Assembly: GCF_040096055.1 (NCBI RefSeq)
Contig: NZ_JBBMFK010000003.1
Location: 134,214 to 198,213, forward strand
Reading direction: 5' to 3'
DNA: 64,000 nucleotides
DNA from: Pseudoflavonifractor intestinihominis
GTDB taxonomy: Bacteria; Bacillota; Clostridia; Oscillospirales; Oscillospiraceae
The position numbers and the translations under genes are program-made. The notes beneath the pieces were generated by a model. That model had not been told where the DNA came from and made no database searches. It saw only the letters and a program-made list of their open reading frames with translations. This document shows positions 1 through 7,582 of this stretch, piece after piece. How positions within the stretch are numbered: the stretch's first letter is position 1; every line of letters starts with the position of its first letter.

Positions 1-490
1 GTACCTCTGTGCCCACCGACTGGACGGCGGCAAAGTCGTGGGTGCCCACGAACCGGTCGGCCGCCGCCTGCATCACAGTCTCGTCCAGGTGCTTGGGGTA
101 GAACCAGACCCGGTTGACAAAAAAGGCGTTGCGGATGCGGGAGTTGTAGATGCGGTAGGTGTACTCCTTTTTGATACAGGAGCCGATGGCGTTGAAGCCG
201 TCGTGGACCTCCGTGGCCTTGACCACCACGATGTCCTCCGGCAGGCGGGTGTTCACCGCCAGGGGGAGCCGGTCGCAGGGGATGGTGGAGGTGGTACGGA
301 AGTTGGCGATATAGGTCTCCGCATGGACGCCCGCGTCGGTGCGGCCCGCGCCGGTGCACTTCACCGGGTGGCCCACCACTGTGGCCAGCGCCTTCTCCAG
401 CGTGTCCTCAATGGTGACGGCGTTCTTCTGGATCTGCCACCCGTGATAAGCGGTGCCCACGTACATCAATTTTAACGCTATATTTCTCAT
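1..490 (-). CDS. truA: tRNA pseudouridine(38-40) synthase TruA (3' end cut by window edge)
   Basis: Converts uridines 38-40 of the tRNA anticodon arm to pseudouridine. The visible N-terminal ~163 residues start MRNIALKLMYVGTAYHGWQ and carry the catalytic-aspartate motif GRTDAGVHA and the KEYTYRIYN block typical of TruA. The rest lies left of the window, so the gene is partial only because of the edge. The ATG at 490 follows ecfT by 37 nt on the same strand. TruA at the end of an ECF transporter operon is a very common arrangement in Firmicutes, and the two are probably co-transcribed. Confidence 0.93.
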   Translation of the reverse strand, partial: MRNIALKLMYVGTAYHGWQIQKNAVTIEDTLEKALATVVGHPVKCTGAGRTDAGVHAETYIANFRTTSTIPCDRLPLAVNTRLPEDIVVVKATEVHDGFNAIGSCIKKEYTYRIYNSRIRNAFFVNRVWFYPKHLDETVMQAAADRFVGTHDFAAVQSVGTEV

Positions 491-527
491 AAAGTCATAG
501 AGCTTTCATTAGAAATTTCTTAATTTT

Positions 528-1334
528 TCACAGGCCGAAGCGGGCCAGCACGCCCACGGCCACGCAGACCGCCAGTCCGCACACCAGGAAAATCACGTCG
601 GCCCGCCGGTACTTCAGCTGGCGCAGGCGGGTGCGGCCCTCGCCGCCGTGGTAGCAGCGGCACTCCATGGCGATGGCCAGCTCGTCCGCACGGCGGAAGG
701 CGGAGATGAACAGGGGCACCAGCAGCGGGATGAGGGCCTTGGCCTTGTCCATCAGGCCGCCGGTGTCGAAGTCGGCGCCTCTGGCCTTCTGGGCGGACAT
801 GATCTTGTCCGTCTCCTCGATCAGGGTGGGGATGAACCGCAGGGCGATGGACATCATCATGGACAGCTCATGGACAGGCACATGGATCTTCTTCAGGGGG
901 CCCATCAGATTCTCAAGTCCGTCGGTCAGGAGGATGGGCGAGGTGGTGTAGGTCAGCAGGAAGGTGCACAGGATGAGCATGGAGATGCGCAGCACCATAA
1001 AGACAGCCGACCAGATGCCCTCCACCGTCAGGTTGAGGAAGCCCCACTTCCAGATGATCTGTCCCGGAGTCCAGAACAGGTTGAGGAAAGCGGTGATGAT
1101 GATAATAATGAGAATGGGCTTGAGGCCCCGGAAGATGGTCTTCAGTTTCACCTTGGATACGGCGATGGCCGAGGCCAGCACCACCATCATGATGCCGTAC
1201 CCCACCAGCTGCTTGGCCAGGAAGAGGGCCACGATATACATGGCGGTGAGGAGGATCTTGGTCCGGGGGTCCAGGCGGTGGAGAATGGAATTTCCGGGGA
1301 AATACTGCCCCAGGGTAATGTCCTTCAGCGCCAC
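528..1334 (-). CDS. ecfT: Energy-coupling factor transporter transmembrane protein EcfT
   Basis: Membrane scaffold of the ECF module, which couples the two EcfA ATPases to interchangeable vitamin- or metal-binding S-components. The 268 residues hold several hydrophobic helices (about 27-70, 75-95, 105-135, 245-265) and the two coupling-helix motifs: QKARGADF near 180 and AMECRCYHGG near 222. The second departs from the usual A-R-G (ARG to CRC), a variant I believe also occurs in clostridial EcfT. Start is GTG, directly abutting the ecfA2 stop (TAA then GTG), so translation is probably coupled. No S-component gene is present in the window, so the substrate is unknown. Confidence 0.93.
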   Translation of the reverse strand: MALKDITLGQYFPGNSILHRLDPRTKILLTAMYIVALFLAKQLVGYGIMMVVLASAIAVSKVKLKTIFRGLKPILIIIIITAFLNLFWTPGQIIWKWGFLNLTVEGIWSAVFMVLRISMLILCTFLLTYTTSPILLTDGLENLMGPLKKIHVPVHELSMMMSIALRFIPTLIEETDKIMSAQKARGADFDTGGLMDKAKALIPLLVPLFISAFRRADELAIAMECRCYHGGEGRTRLRQLKYRRADVIFLVCGLAVCVAVGVLARFGL

Positions 1335-2204
1335 TTACACCGCCCCCTTCCGCGCTCTGTAGGCCGCCATGACGGCCGCCTTGGCCTGCTCCATGGTGTA
1401 CACCGTGTCGTCCACGTCCACGCCCAGCTTTTTCAGCTGGTGGAGCACCCGGGTCACCTGGGGCACGCCCAGACCCATGGCGGTCAGCTCCTCCTCGTGG
1501 GCAAAGACCTCCCGGGGCGTGCCCGCGAAGGGGATGCGCCCGTCGTTGACCACCACCAGCCGGTCCACCGTCCGGGCCACCTCCTCCATGGAGTGGGAGA
1601 CGATGATGATGGTGGCGTTCTTGGCCACGTGGTAGTCGTGGATGTTGGACAGGATGCTCTCCACGCCCACCGGGTCCAGCCCGGCGGTGGGCTCGTCAAG
1701 AATGAGGACGGAGGGCTCCATGGCGATGACGCCCGCAATGGCCACCCGGCGCTTCTGGCCGCCGGACAGCTCAAAGGGGGACTGCTCCAGCATGGCGTCG
1801 GGCAGACCCACAAAGGCCGCCGCCTCCCGGACCCGGCGGTCGATCTCCTCTTCGGAGAGCTTCATGTTCCGGGGGCCGAAGGCGATGTCCTTGTACACCG
1901 TCTCCTCAAAGAGCTGATACTCCGGGTACTGGAACACCAGGCCCACGTGGAAGCGGGTCTGGTGGGTGCGCTCCTTGGTCTCCCAGATGTCCTTGCCCTC
2001 AAAGAGCACCCGGCCGGAGGTGGGCTTGAGCAGTCCGTTGAGGTGCTGGATCAGGGTGGACTTGCCCGAGCCGGTGTGGCCGATGATGCCCAGGTACTCC
2101 CCCCGGTAGGCCGTGAAATCCACATCGATCAGCGCGCCGTGCTCAAAGGGCGTACCGGCGGAATAGATGTGGCTGAGTTTTTCCGTCTGGATAATCGGTT
2201 CCAT
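1335..2204 (-). CDS. ecfA2: ECF transporter ATPase EcfA2
   Basis: One of the two ABC ATPases of the ECF vitamin transporter. In 289 residues it shows Walker A GHTGSGKST (~42-50), Q-loop QYPEYQLF, ABC signature LSGGQKRRVAIAG (~145) and Walker B VLILDEPTAGLDP (~165), with the H-loop in IIIVSHSMEE. The C-terminal extension is typical of EcfA. It lies between a small membrane protein gene and ecfT. It is called A2 by operon position and the EYQLF form of the Q-loop region; the A1/A2 split between the two paralogs is inference. Confidence 0.93.
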   Translation of the reverse strand: MEPIIQTEKLSHIYSAGTPFEHGALIDVDFTAYRGEYLGIIGHTGSGKSTLIQHLNGLLKPTSGRVLFEGKDIWETKERTHQTRFHVGLVFQYPEYQLFEETVYKDIAFGPRNMKLSEEEIDRRVREAAAFVGLPDAMLEQSPFELSGGQKRRVAIAGVIAMEPSVLILDEPTAGLDPVGVESILSNIHDYHVAKNATIIIVSHSMEEVARTVDRLVVVNDGRIPFAGTPREVFAHEEELTAMGLGVPQVTRVLHQLKKLGVDVDDTVYTMEQAKAAVMAAYRARKGAV

Positions 2205-2268
2205 ACATCACATTTCCTTATCTGAAGTCGGTGCACGTCCCGTCTCAGGATCGCGCCCGCAGAGGCCG

Positions 2269-2550
2269 TCAGTCTCCGCACTTTTCTCCGGGCTGCGCCC
2301 CGGCTTCCGCCGCGGCCAGCCGCTCCTCCAGCAGGCGGATGCGCCCGCTCAACAGGGTGTAAATATAGGTGAGAGCGCCCACAAGGGCCCCAAACAGGAG
2401 GTAGACAAGCCAGCCCGCGATAGCTTCCAAATCCATGCCATTTCCCATAAACAGATACGACGCAATGATACGGACCAGGCTCAGCAGAAAAACTGTCACG
2501 AAAAACCCGGTGGCAAAGTTGCGGGACGCTTCTTTTCGTACCTTTTCCAT
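2269..2550 (-). CDS. Small two-helix membrane protein inside the ecf operon
   Basis: A 93-residue protein of unknown function. Residues ~12-35 and ~45-68 form two hydrophobic helices, followed by a charged helix (RIRLLEERLAAAE) and an acidic tail. The ATG at 2550 is preferred over the one at 2556 because GGGAGGA sits 7 nt before it. The gene lies 40 nt after ecfA1 and 64 nt before ecfA2 on the same strand, where ecfA1 and ecfA2 are normally adjacent. I recognise no family. A role in the transporter is only suggested by position. Confidence 0.7.
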   Translation of the reverse strand: MEKVRKEASRNFATGFFVTVFLLSLVRIIASYLFMGNGMDLEAIAGWLVYLLFGALVGALTYIYTLLSGRIRLLEERLAAAEAGAQPGEKCGD

Positions 2551-2596
2551 GAACATTCCTCCCTGTTCAGTTGTCCTTCGCCGGTGTCTCCTTCCG

Positions 2597-3442
2597 TTAT
2601 TTCAGCAGCTCATACAGCGCTTGGGCGCACTCCTCGTCGCTGAGGGCGTCCAGGGGGGCGTCCAGCCCCTCCTTGCGCAGCTCCCAGCACAGCTCCACCG
2701 TCTCGGGCACCGTCAAGCCCACGGCCTTCAGCTCCTCCACCCGCTGGAACACCTGCCTGGGCGCTCCGTCGGCGATGACCTTGCCCTTGCTCATGACCAC
2801 CAGCCGGTCGGCCTGGGCGGCCTCGTCCATGTGGTGGGTGATGAGCACCACGGTGATGCCCGCGCTCCGGTTGAGCTGGCGGATGGTGCTCAGCACCTCC
2901 TTGCGACCGATGGGGTCCAGCATGGCGGTGGGCTCGTCCAGCACGATGCACCGGGGCCGCATGGCGATGACGCCCGCAATGGCTACCCGCTGCTTCTGGC
3001 CGCCGGAGAGCAGATGGGGCGCGTGCTCCCGGTACTCGTACATGTCCACCAGCTTGAGTGCCTCGTCCACCCGGCGGCGGATCTCCTCCGGAGGCACGCC
3101 CAGGTTCTCGGGGGCGAAGGCCACATCCTCCTCCACCACGTTGGCCACGATCTGGTTGTCCGGGTTCTGGAACACCATGCCCACGGTGCGGCGGATGTCC
3201 AGCAGCTTGTCGTCGTCGCAGGTGTCCATGCCGTCCACGTACACCTTGCCGCCGGTAGGCAGCAGGATGGCGTTCATGTGCTTGGCCAGGGTGGATTTGC
3301 CCGACCCGTTGTGGCCCAGCACCGCCACAAAGCTGCCCTCTTCGATCTCCAGGTCCACTCCGTCCAGCACCACCGGGGAGAGTCCCCCCTCGGCCTCGTA
3401 GGAGAAGCGGAGGTTTTCGGTTTTTACAATGGAATTGGCCAT
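2597..3442 (-). CDS. ecfA1: ECF transporter ATPase EcfA1
   Basis: Second ABC ATPase of the ECF module, 281 residues. Walker A GHNGSGKST (~43-51), Q-loop FQNPDNQIVAN, signature LSGGQKQRVAIAG (~145) and Walker B CIVLDEPTAMLDP (~163) are all intact. The FQNPDNQ form of the Q-loop is characteristic of EcfA1. It begins 31 nt after the methyltransferase stop, so the promoter upstream of the methyltransferase probably drives the whole run down to truA. Confidence 0.94.
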   Translation of the reverse strand: MANSIVKTENLRFSYEAEGGLSPVVLDGVDLEIEEGSFVAVLGHNGSGKSTLAKHMNAILLPTGGKVYVDGMDTCDDDKLLDIRRTVGMVFQNPDNQIVANVVEEDVAFAPENLGVPPEEIRRRVDEALKLVDMYEYREHAPHLLSGGQKQRVAIAGVIAMRPRCIVLDEPTAMLDPIGRKEVLSTIRQLNRSAGITVVLITHHMDEAAQADRLVVMSKGKVIADGAPRQVFQRVEELKAVGLTVPETVELCWELRKEGLDAPLDALSDEECAQALYELLK

Positions 3443-3473
3443 TTCTTGTCTCCCGTTCCCTGTCGTTGGTTCT

Positions 3474-4355
3474 TTACCGGTCGGCCATCCAGCGGCCAGT
3501 GGCGCCGCAGGGCAGCGCCAGCCCGGTCTCGGTGACCCGCAGCCCCAGCTCGGCGCTCTCGGTGTGACCGCCGTGCTGCTTGGACACCACCGTCTCCAGA
3601 ATGTAGGTCAGCACCGAGGGGGCCAGACCGGTGGTGTAGGAGTTGATGAGGAAGAACAGGGGCTCGTCGGAGAGCACCTGGGCCACCAGCTCCACAAAGG
3701 GGTAGAGATTCTCCTCCAGCTTCCAGATCTCGCCGGAGGGGCCCCGGCCGTAAGACGGCGGGTCCATGATCACCGCGTCGTACTTCCGGCCCCGGCGGAT
3801 CTCCCGCTCCACAAACTTGCCGCAGTCGTCGATGATCCAGCGGATGGGCCTGTCCTCCACGCCGGAGGACTTGGCGTTCTCCCTGGCCCAGGCCACCATG
3901 CCCTTGGCCGCGTCCACGTGGCACACGCTGGCCCCGGCGGCGGCGCAGGCCACGGTGGCCCCGCCGGTGTAGGCGAACAGGTTGAGCACATTGATGGGCC
4001 GCCCCGCCTTCCTGATCTGCTCCCGGGCAAAGTCCCAGTTGGCGGCCTGCTCGGGGAAGAGGCCGGTGTGCTTGAAGTTCATGGGCTTGATGTTGAAGGT
4101 CAGGTCCCCGTACTTCACCTGCCAGCGCTCGGGCACGTCCTTCTTCTCCCACTGGCCGCCGCCGGTGGAGGAGCGGGCATACCGGGCGTCAGGATGCCGC
4201 CACAGCCGGTTTTCCCGGGGGGTGTTCCAGATGGCCTGGGGGTCGGGCCGCACCAGGGTGTACTTGCCCCAGCGCTCCAGCTTCTCCCCGCCGCCGCAGT
4301 CGATCAGCTCGTAGTCGTTCCACTTGTCAGAAATCCACATAAGCATATCCCTCAA
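3474..4355 (-). CDS. RlmI/RlmK-like class I SAM-dependent methyltransferase
   Basis: Probably an RNA base methyltransferase. The 293 residues contain the SAM-binding motif NLFAYTGGATVACAAAGA (~126-143), the acidic loop VDAAKGM (~148) and a catalytic-type MDPPSYGRG (~197-205), the pattern of the Methyltrans_SAM family to which RlmI, RlmK and YwbD belong. There is no N-terminal PUA domain of the RlmI type. It is the first gene of the run that continues into ecfA1. The alternative ATG codons at residues 4 and 6 cannot be excluded as the start. The exact RNA target cannot be told from sequence. Confidence 0.8.
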   Translation of the reverse strand: MRDMLMWISDKWNDYELIDCGGGEKLERWGKYTLVRPDPQAIWNTPRENRLWRHPDARYARSSTGGGQWEKKDVPERWQVKYGDLTFNIKPMNFKHTGLFPEQAANWDFAREQIRKAGRPINVLNLFAYTGGATVACAAAGASVCHVDAAKGMVAWARENAKSSGVEDRPIRWIIDDCGKFVEREIRRGRKYDAVIMDPPSYGRGPSGEIWKLEENLYPFVELVAQVLSDEPLFFLINSYTTGLAPSVLTYILETVVSKQHGGHTESAELGLRVTETGLALPCGATGRWMADR

Positions 4356-4381
4356 AACATATGTGCATACAAAATCAGTAT

Positions 4382-4411
4382 ATTATATCACCCCTTCCGC
4401 TGGAACGTCAA
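4382..4411 (-). promoter_or_regulatory. SigA-type promoter for methyltransferase-ecf-truA run
   Basis: On the minus strand TTGACG (4411-4406), 18-nt spacer, TATAAT (4387-4382) preceded by TGA, which gives an extended -10. It lies 27 nt before the methyltransferase start, and no equally good site was seen inside the operon. Confidence 0.75.
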
Positions 4412-4477
4412 TTCGAAAACCGCCCGGAAAACGGCTTTTTGCGCCCCCGCCTTCGTCAGCTCTGCCAGTCCGGATGT

Positions 4478-4512
4478 AAAAATGCGCTCCGTGCGATGCA
4501 CGGAGCGCATTT
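4478..4512 (-). terminator. Rho-independent terminator of the first sigma/anti-sigma operon
   Basis: Perfect 15-bp inverted repeat (AAATGCGCTCCGTGC and its complement) with a 3-nt loop. It is followed on the minus strand by TTTTT, 12 nt past the DUF4179 protein stop. Confidence 0.85.
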
Positions 4513-4523
4513 GCAGCTATCTC

Positions 4524-5528
4524 TTATTCAACTGGGATCTCGGTCTCCCCAAAGCGGAGCGCGGCAATATCCTCCACATTCACCGGGACCACCCAGGTGT
4601 AGGAGAAGGTGTATGTGCCGTCCTCCTCCACGCCGCCGCCACCGCCGGAGTTGCGCACCTCTGTGCCGTCCTTCAGCACGGCGGACACATCGGAGATGAA
4701 CTCCCCCGCCGCCCGGAAGCGGATGCCGGTGTCGGAGATCTGGATATCCGTCAGGGTCACCGGCTCGCTGGAATATTCATCGGTGGCCGGGCTCCAGGAG
4801 GGCACCTCCGCCTTCTCAATGGCCACCACCGGGGAGCGGCTCTCCACGGTCAGGGGGATGGAGAAGCGCCATGTCCCCTCCGCCGCCGTCTCAGGCTCCG
4901 CGCTGCCGTACTCCCCTTCCGTCAGGCCGGTCAAGGTGAGCTCCAGCGTGCAACCGCCTGCGCTGAGCTGGGCGTCAGTGGGCAGGGTGGCGAAGTACTC
5001 CAGAACCAGATTGAGGTTCCCGTTTTCATCCACGCCCATCAGCTGGGTGCCGTAGGACACCACGCCCGCGTCGGCGGACAAATCGGCGGGGTCGGGCGTG
5101 ATCTCCACGGAGACGTCTGCAAAGCCGTACTCCTCCCGGTTGGAAAACTCCATACCGCTCACCTTCAGCAGGGCCCACAGGTTGTCCGTGCCCATGGTGA
5201 TGCTGTCCACGGTCACGGTGATATCACCGTCCGTGGTGCTCTCCCCCACGGGCTGGGTCAGCCGCTGGATGGTCTCCACCTGGCTCTCGCCCAGGGACTG
5301 GCCTGTCCAGCTGTCCCACTCCCTGCCAAACCAGTCCAGCATGCCGCCTCCGAAGGCCGCGGCCATGGCGGTAATGCTCAGGACGGCAGCCACTGCTACC
5401 ACCGCCGCCACCCGTGCGGGCCGAAAGCGGCGGGAACGCTTCTCACTCAGATTCATAACTTTCCTCCTGGTCTCCGGGGAGGCGTGGAGGTGGGAAAAGG
5501 TCTCACGGTACAGGTCTCTGTCATACAT
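4524..5528 (-). CDS. DUF4179-type membrane-anchored anti-sigma factor
   Basis: Predicted to hold the upstream ECF sigma factor at the membrane and release it on an envelope signal. The 334 residues comprise a short cytoplasmic N-terminus (~1-38, ending in the basic stretch EKRSRRFRPARV), one transmembrane helix (~39-58) and a long extracytoplasmic beta-rich part of the DUF4179 kind with a GGGGGVEEDG linker. Its start overlaps the sigma gene by 8 nt (ATGTATGA), the usual translational coupling of a sigma with its regulator. The anti-sigma role is inferred from this pairing. Confidence 0.75.
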   Translation of the reverse strand: MYDRDLYRETFSHLHASPETRRKVMNLSEKRSRRFRPARVAAVVAVAAVLSITAMAAAFGGGMLDWFGREWDSWTGQSLGESQVETIQRLTQPVGESTTDGDITVTVDSITMGTDNLWALLKVSGMEFSNREEYGFADVSVEITPDPADLSADAGVVSYGTQLMGVDENGNLNLVLEYFATLPTDAQLSAGGCTLELTLTGLTEGEYGSAEPETAAEGTWRFSIPLTVESRSPVVAIEKAEVPSWSPATDEYSSEPVTLTDIQISDTGIRFRAAGEFISDVSAVLKDGTEVRNSGGGGGVEEDGTYTFSYTWVVPVNVEDIAALRFGETEIPVE

Positions 5529-6003
5529 CGCTCCATTCCTCCTTGAAAAGATGTTTCAGCTGTTCTCGCCCTCTGGCCAGATGGGTCTGAACGGTGGATA
5601 CATTGCGCCTCAGCATGGCGGAAATTTCGCTGACGGCATACCCCTCATAATAATAGAGGTACAGCGGCACGCGGTATTTCCGCGGCAGGTCCATCACCGC
5701 CTGGAACAGGGCGCTCTGCTCCGGCGTCTCCCAGGTCAGGGTGTCCGCGTACTCCTCCAGCGGCTCGGTGTGCCGCCGCCAGGAGGACATGGCCAGCCGC
5801 TTGCACTCGTTGAGCGCCACCCGGACCAGCCAGTGTTTGGCGTGCTCTCCGCTGTCGAATCCCTCCTTGCGGCGGAACAGGCGGAGAAAGGTCTCCTGGG
5901 TGACGTCGTCCGCGTCCTGGGGAGAGCGGAGATAGTGAAACGCCAGGCGGTACACCATGTCCATATACTGTTGTGCCAGTGCGTTGAAGGCCTGCTGCTC
6001 CAT
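5521..6003 (-). CDS. ECF-family RNA polymerase sigma factor
   Basis: A 160-residue sigma-70 factor with only regions 2 and 4. Region 2 includes MVYRLAFHYLRSPQDADDVTQETFLRLF (split here: the core is DADDVTQETFLR). Region 4 is the helix-turn-helix EGYAVSEISAMLRRNVSTV, with TVQTHLARGREQLK as recognition helix. The ATG at 6003 is chosen over a GTG at 6033 because GAGAGGAG lies 8 nt before it. It is paired with the DUF4179 protein downstream. The promoter on the minus strand (6112-6140) resembles SigA promoters rather than an ECF autoregulatory one. Confidence 0.88.
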   Translation of the reverse strand: MEQQAFNALAQQYMDMVYRLAFHYLRSPQDADDVTQETFLRLFRRKEGFDSGEHAKHWLVRVALNECKRLAMSSWRRHTEPLEEYADTLTWETPEQSALFQAVMDLPRKYRVPLYLYYYEGYAVSEISAMLRRNVSTVQTHLARGREQLKHLFKEEWSDV

Positions 6004-6111
6004 GCCCGGGCTCCTCTCTGAAAAGCTTTTCACCCATAATACCCTGTGGGAAGGCGGAATATCTCAGCGGGGGGAGAAATTTTTTCTCTCCCCGTCCCTG
6101 CGGTATAAATG

Positions 6112-6141
6112 ATTGTATCGTCTTTGGATCTATGCTACAAT
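6112..6141. promoter_or_regulatory. Two antiparallel promoters on the same 30 bp
   Basis: Plus strand: TTGTAT (6113-6118), 17-nt spacer, TACAAT (6136-6141), reading into the DivIVA-like gene. Minus strand: TTGTAG (6140-6135), 17-nt spacer, TACAAT (6117-6112), reading into the sigma gene. Each -10 lies on the other's -35, so one polymerase could occupy the site in only one direction at a time. Confidence 0.65.
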
Positions 6142-6216
6142 GATAATCACGAATCAATCCAGGGGTTATCCGTGGGCAGCATCCCACACTCCTGAGGAAA
6201 AGACGAGGTGTCTCAT

Positions 6217-6906
6217 ATGAGTGAGCAGCAGTTCCGCAGCGTGGCCTTCGGCGGATTTCATAAGCAGGATGTGCTGAACTATGTGGAGACCTCCTCCCGG
6301 CAGCACCGGGAGAAGGTAGCCGCCCTGACCAGGGACCTGGAAGAGGCCCGTAAGGCGGCTTCCGAGGCGGAGAAGAAGCTCTCGGACGCCGCCGTCCGGG
6401 AGGAGGAGCTGTCCGCCCGGGCCGAGGCTCTGGCCGCCGAGCTGAAGGAGAAGAGCGACGCGCTGGACGCCGTCCGGGCGGAGCTGGAGGAGAAGACCGC
6501 CCGGCTGACCCGGGCCGAGGAGGAGCTCTCCGCCGCCCGGTCCCGCCTGTCCCGCTCGGAGGCGGACGCCGAAGCCTACGCCGGCGTCAAGGACCGGGTG
6601 GGCGGCATCGAGCTGGACGCCCACTACCGGGCCCAGGCCGTCCAGGCCGAGGCTGAGAAAAAGGCCAAGGAGACCCGGGAGCAGGTCAATCAGTGGCTGA
6701 CCCGGGTGGAGGCGGGGTATGACCGTCTGCGCACCGATGTGGACGCCACCATCTCCCACGCCTCCGGCGAGCTGGACCGGGTGGCCCGCAGCCTGGAGCA
6801 CATCACCGCCGAGTTCGCCGAGCACGACACCGCCCTGGAGAAGCTGCTCCAGATCTGCCGCGAAGGGGAGCCCCCCAAGGCCCCCACGCCCCTGACGGAG
6901 GAATAA
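6217..6906 (+). CDS. DivIVA/GpsB-like coiled-coil protein
   Basis: A 229-residue cytoplasmic scaffold-like protein. The N-terminus (RSVAFGGFHKQDVLNYVE) matches the membrane-binding DivIVA start, with the conserved F-x-K-Q-D-V-xx-Y/F pattern. Residues ~25-130 are an uninterrupted Glu/Ala/Lys/Arg coiled coil, and a second coiled coil follows. The start is ATG 6217, 6 nt after GAGGTG; an upstream GTG at 6208 is part of that ribosome-binding site. The stop is 3 nt before the fumarase beta start, so both share one transcript, for no obvious functional reason. Confidence 0.8.
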   Translation: MSEQQFRSVAFGGFHKQDVLNYVETSSRQHREKVAALTRDLEEARKAASEAEKKLSDAAVREEELSARAEALAAELKEKSDALDAVRAELEEKTARLTRAEEELSAARSRLSRSEADAEAYAGVKDRVGGIELDAHYRAQAVQAEAEKKAKETREQVNQWLTRVEAGYDRLRTDVDATISHASGELDRVARSLEHITAEFAEHDTALEKLLQICREGEPPKAPTPLTEE

Positions 6907-6909
6907 GCC

Positions 6910-7464
6910 ATGGCACAGACGCTCTCTCTTACAACCGAGCAGCTGCCCGCTGCCGCCTCCTCCCTCCGGGCCGGGGACCGGGTGCTCCTGTCGGGCACCA
7001 TCTACACCGCCCGTGACGCGGCCCACAAGCGCATCTTCGCCCTGCTGGACCAGGGCAAGGAGCCGCCCTTTCCCCTGAAGGACGCGGTCATCTACTACGC
7101 CGGTCCCACTCCCGGCCAGCAGGGCATGGCGGTGGGGGCCTGCGGCCCCACCACCTCCAGCCGTATGGACCCCTACGCCCCCCGGCTGCTGGACCTGGGC
7201 CTGCGGGCCATGATCGGCAAGGGCCAGCGGTCCCAGGCCGTGGTGGACGCCATGGTCCGCAACGGCGGGGTGTACTTCGCCGCCGTGGGCGGCGCCGGAG
7301 CCCTGATCGCCAAGTGCATCAAGACGGTGGAGGTCATCGCCTTTGAGGACCTGGGCTGTGAGTCGGTCAAGCGGATGACCGTCCAGGACCTGCCCCTCAC
7401 CGTGGCCATCGACGCCCAGGGCGGCAACCTCTACGAGACCGGCCGGGCCGCCTACGCCCGGTAA
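6910..7464 (+). CDS. Class I fumarate hydratase, beta (C-terminal) subunit
   Basis: Fumarase interconverts fumarate and malate; in two-subunit class I enzymes the alpha chain carries the iron-sulfur cluster and beta completes the active site. The 184 residues show beta-subunit landmarks: LLSGTIYTARDAAHKR (~26-41), YYAGPTPGQ, CGPTTSSRMD (~80-89), MIGKGQRS and YFAAVGGAGAL. No alpha subunit is adjacent or elsewhere in the window. Normally alpha and beta are side by side, so this subunit must pair with one encoded elsewhere, or belong to a related hydro-lyase such as L(+)-tartrate dehydratase. A strong terminator follows. Confidence 0.87.
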   Translation: MAQTLSLTTEQLPAAASSLRAGDRVLLSGTIYTARDAAHKRIFALLDQGKEPPFPLKDAVIYYAGPTPGQQGMAVGACGPTTSSRMDPYAPRLLDLGLRAMIGKGQRSQAVVDAMVRNGGVYFAAVGGAGALIAKCIKTVEVIAFEDLGCESVKRMTVQDLPLTVAIDAQGGNLYETGRAAYAR

Positions 7465-7481
7465 TGCTCTGAATATCTGTC

Positions 7482-7515
7482 AGCGGCGCGGAAAATTCCC
7501 GCGCCGCTCTTTTCT
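7482..7515 (+). terminator. Rho-independent terminator after fumarase beta gene
   Basis: Stem AGCGGCGCGG/CCGCGCCGCT followed by CTTTTCT, 18 nt past the stop codon. Confidence 0.85.
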
Positions 7516-7582
7516 GTCCCCTTGTCAACGCCGCCCGGGGCTGATATAGTAAGCTCAATCAGTCTCGAGAGGAAGGATATCC

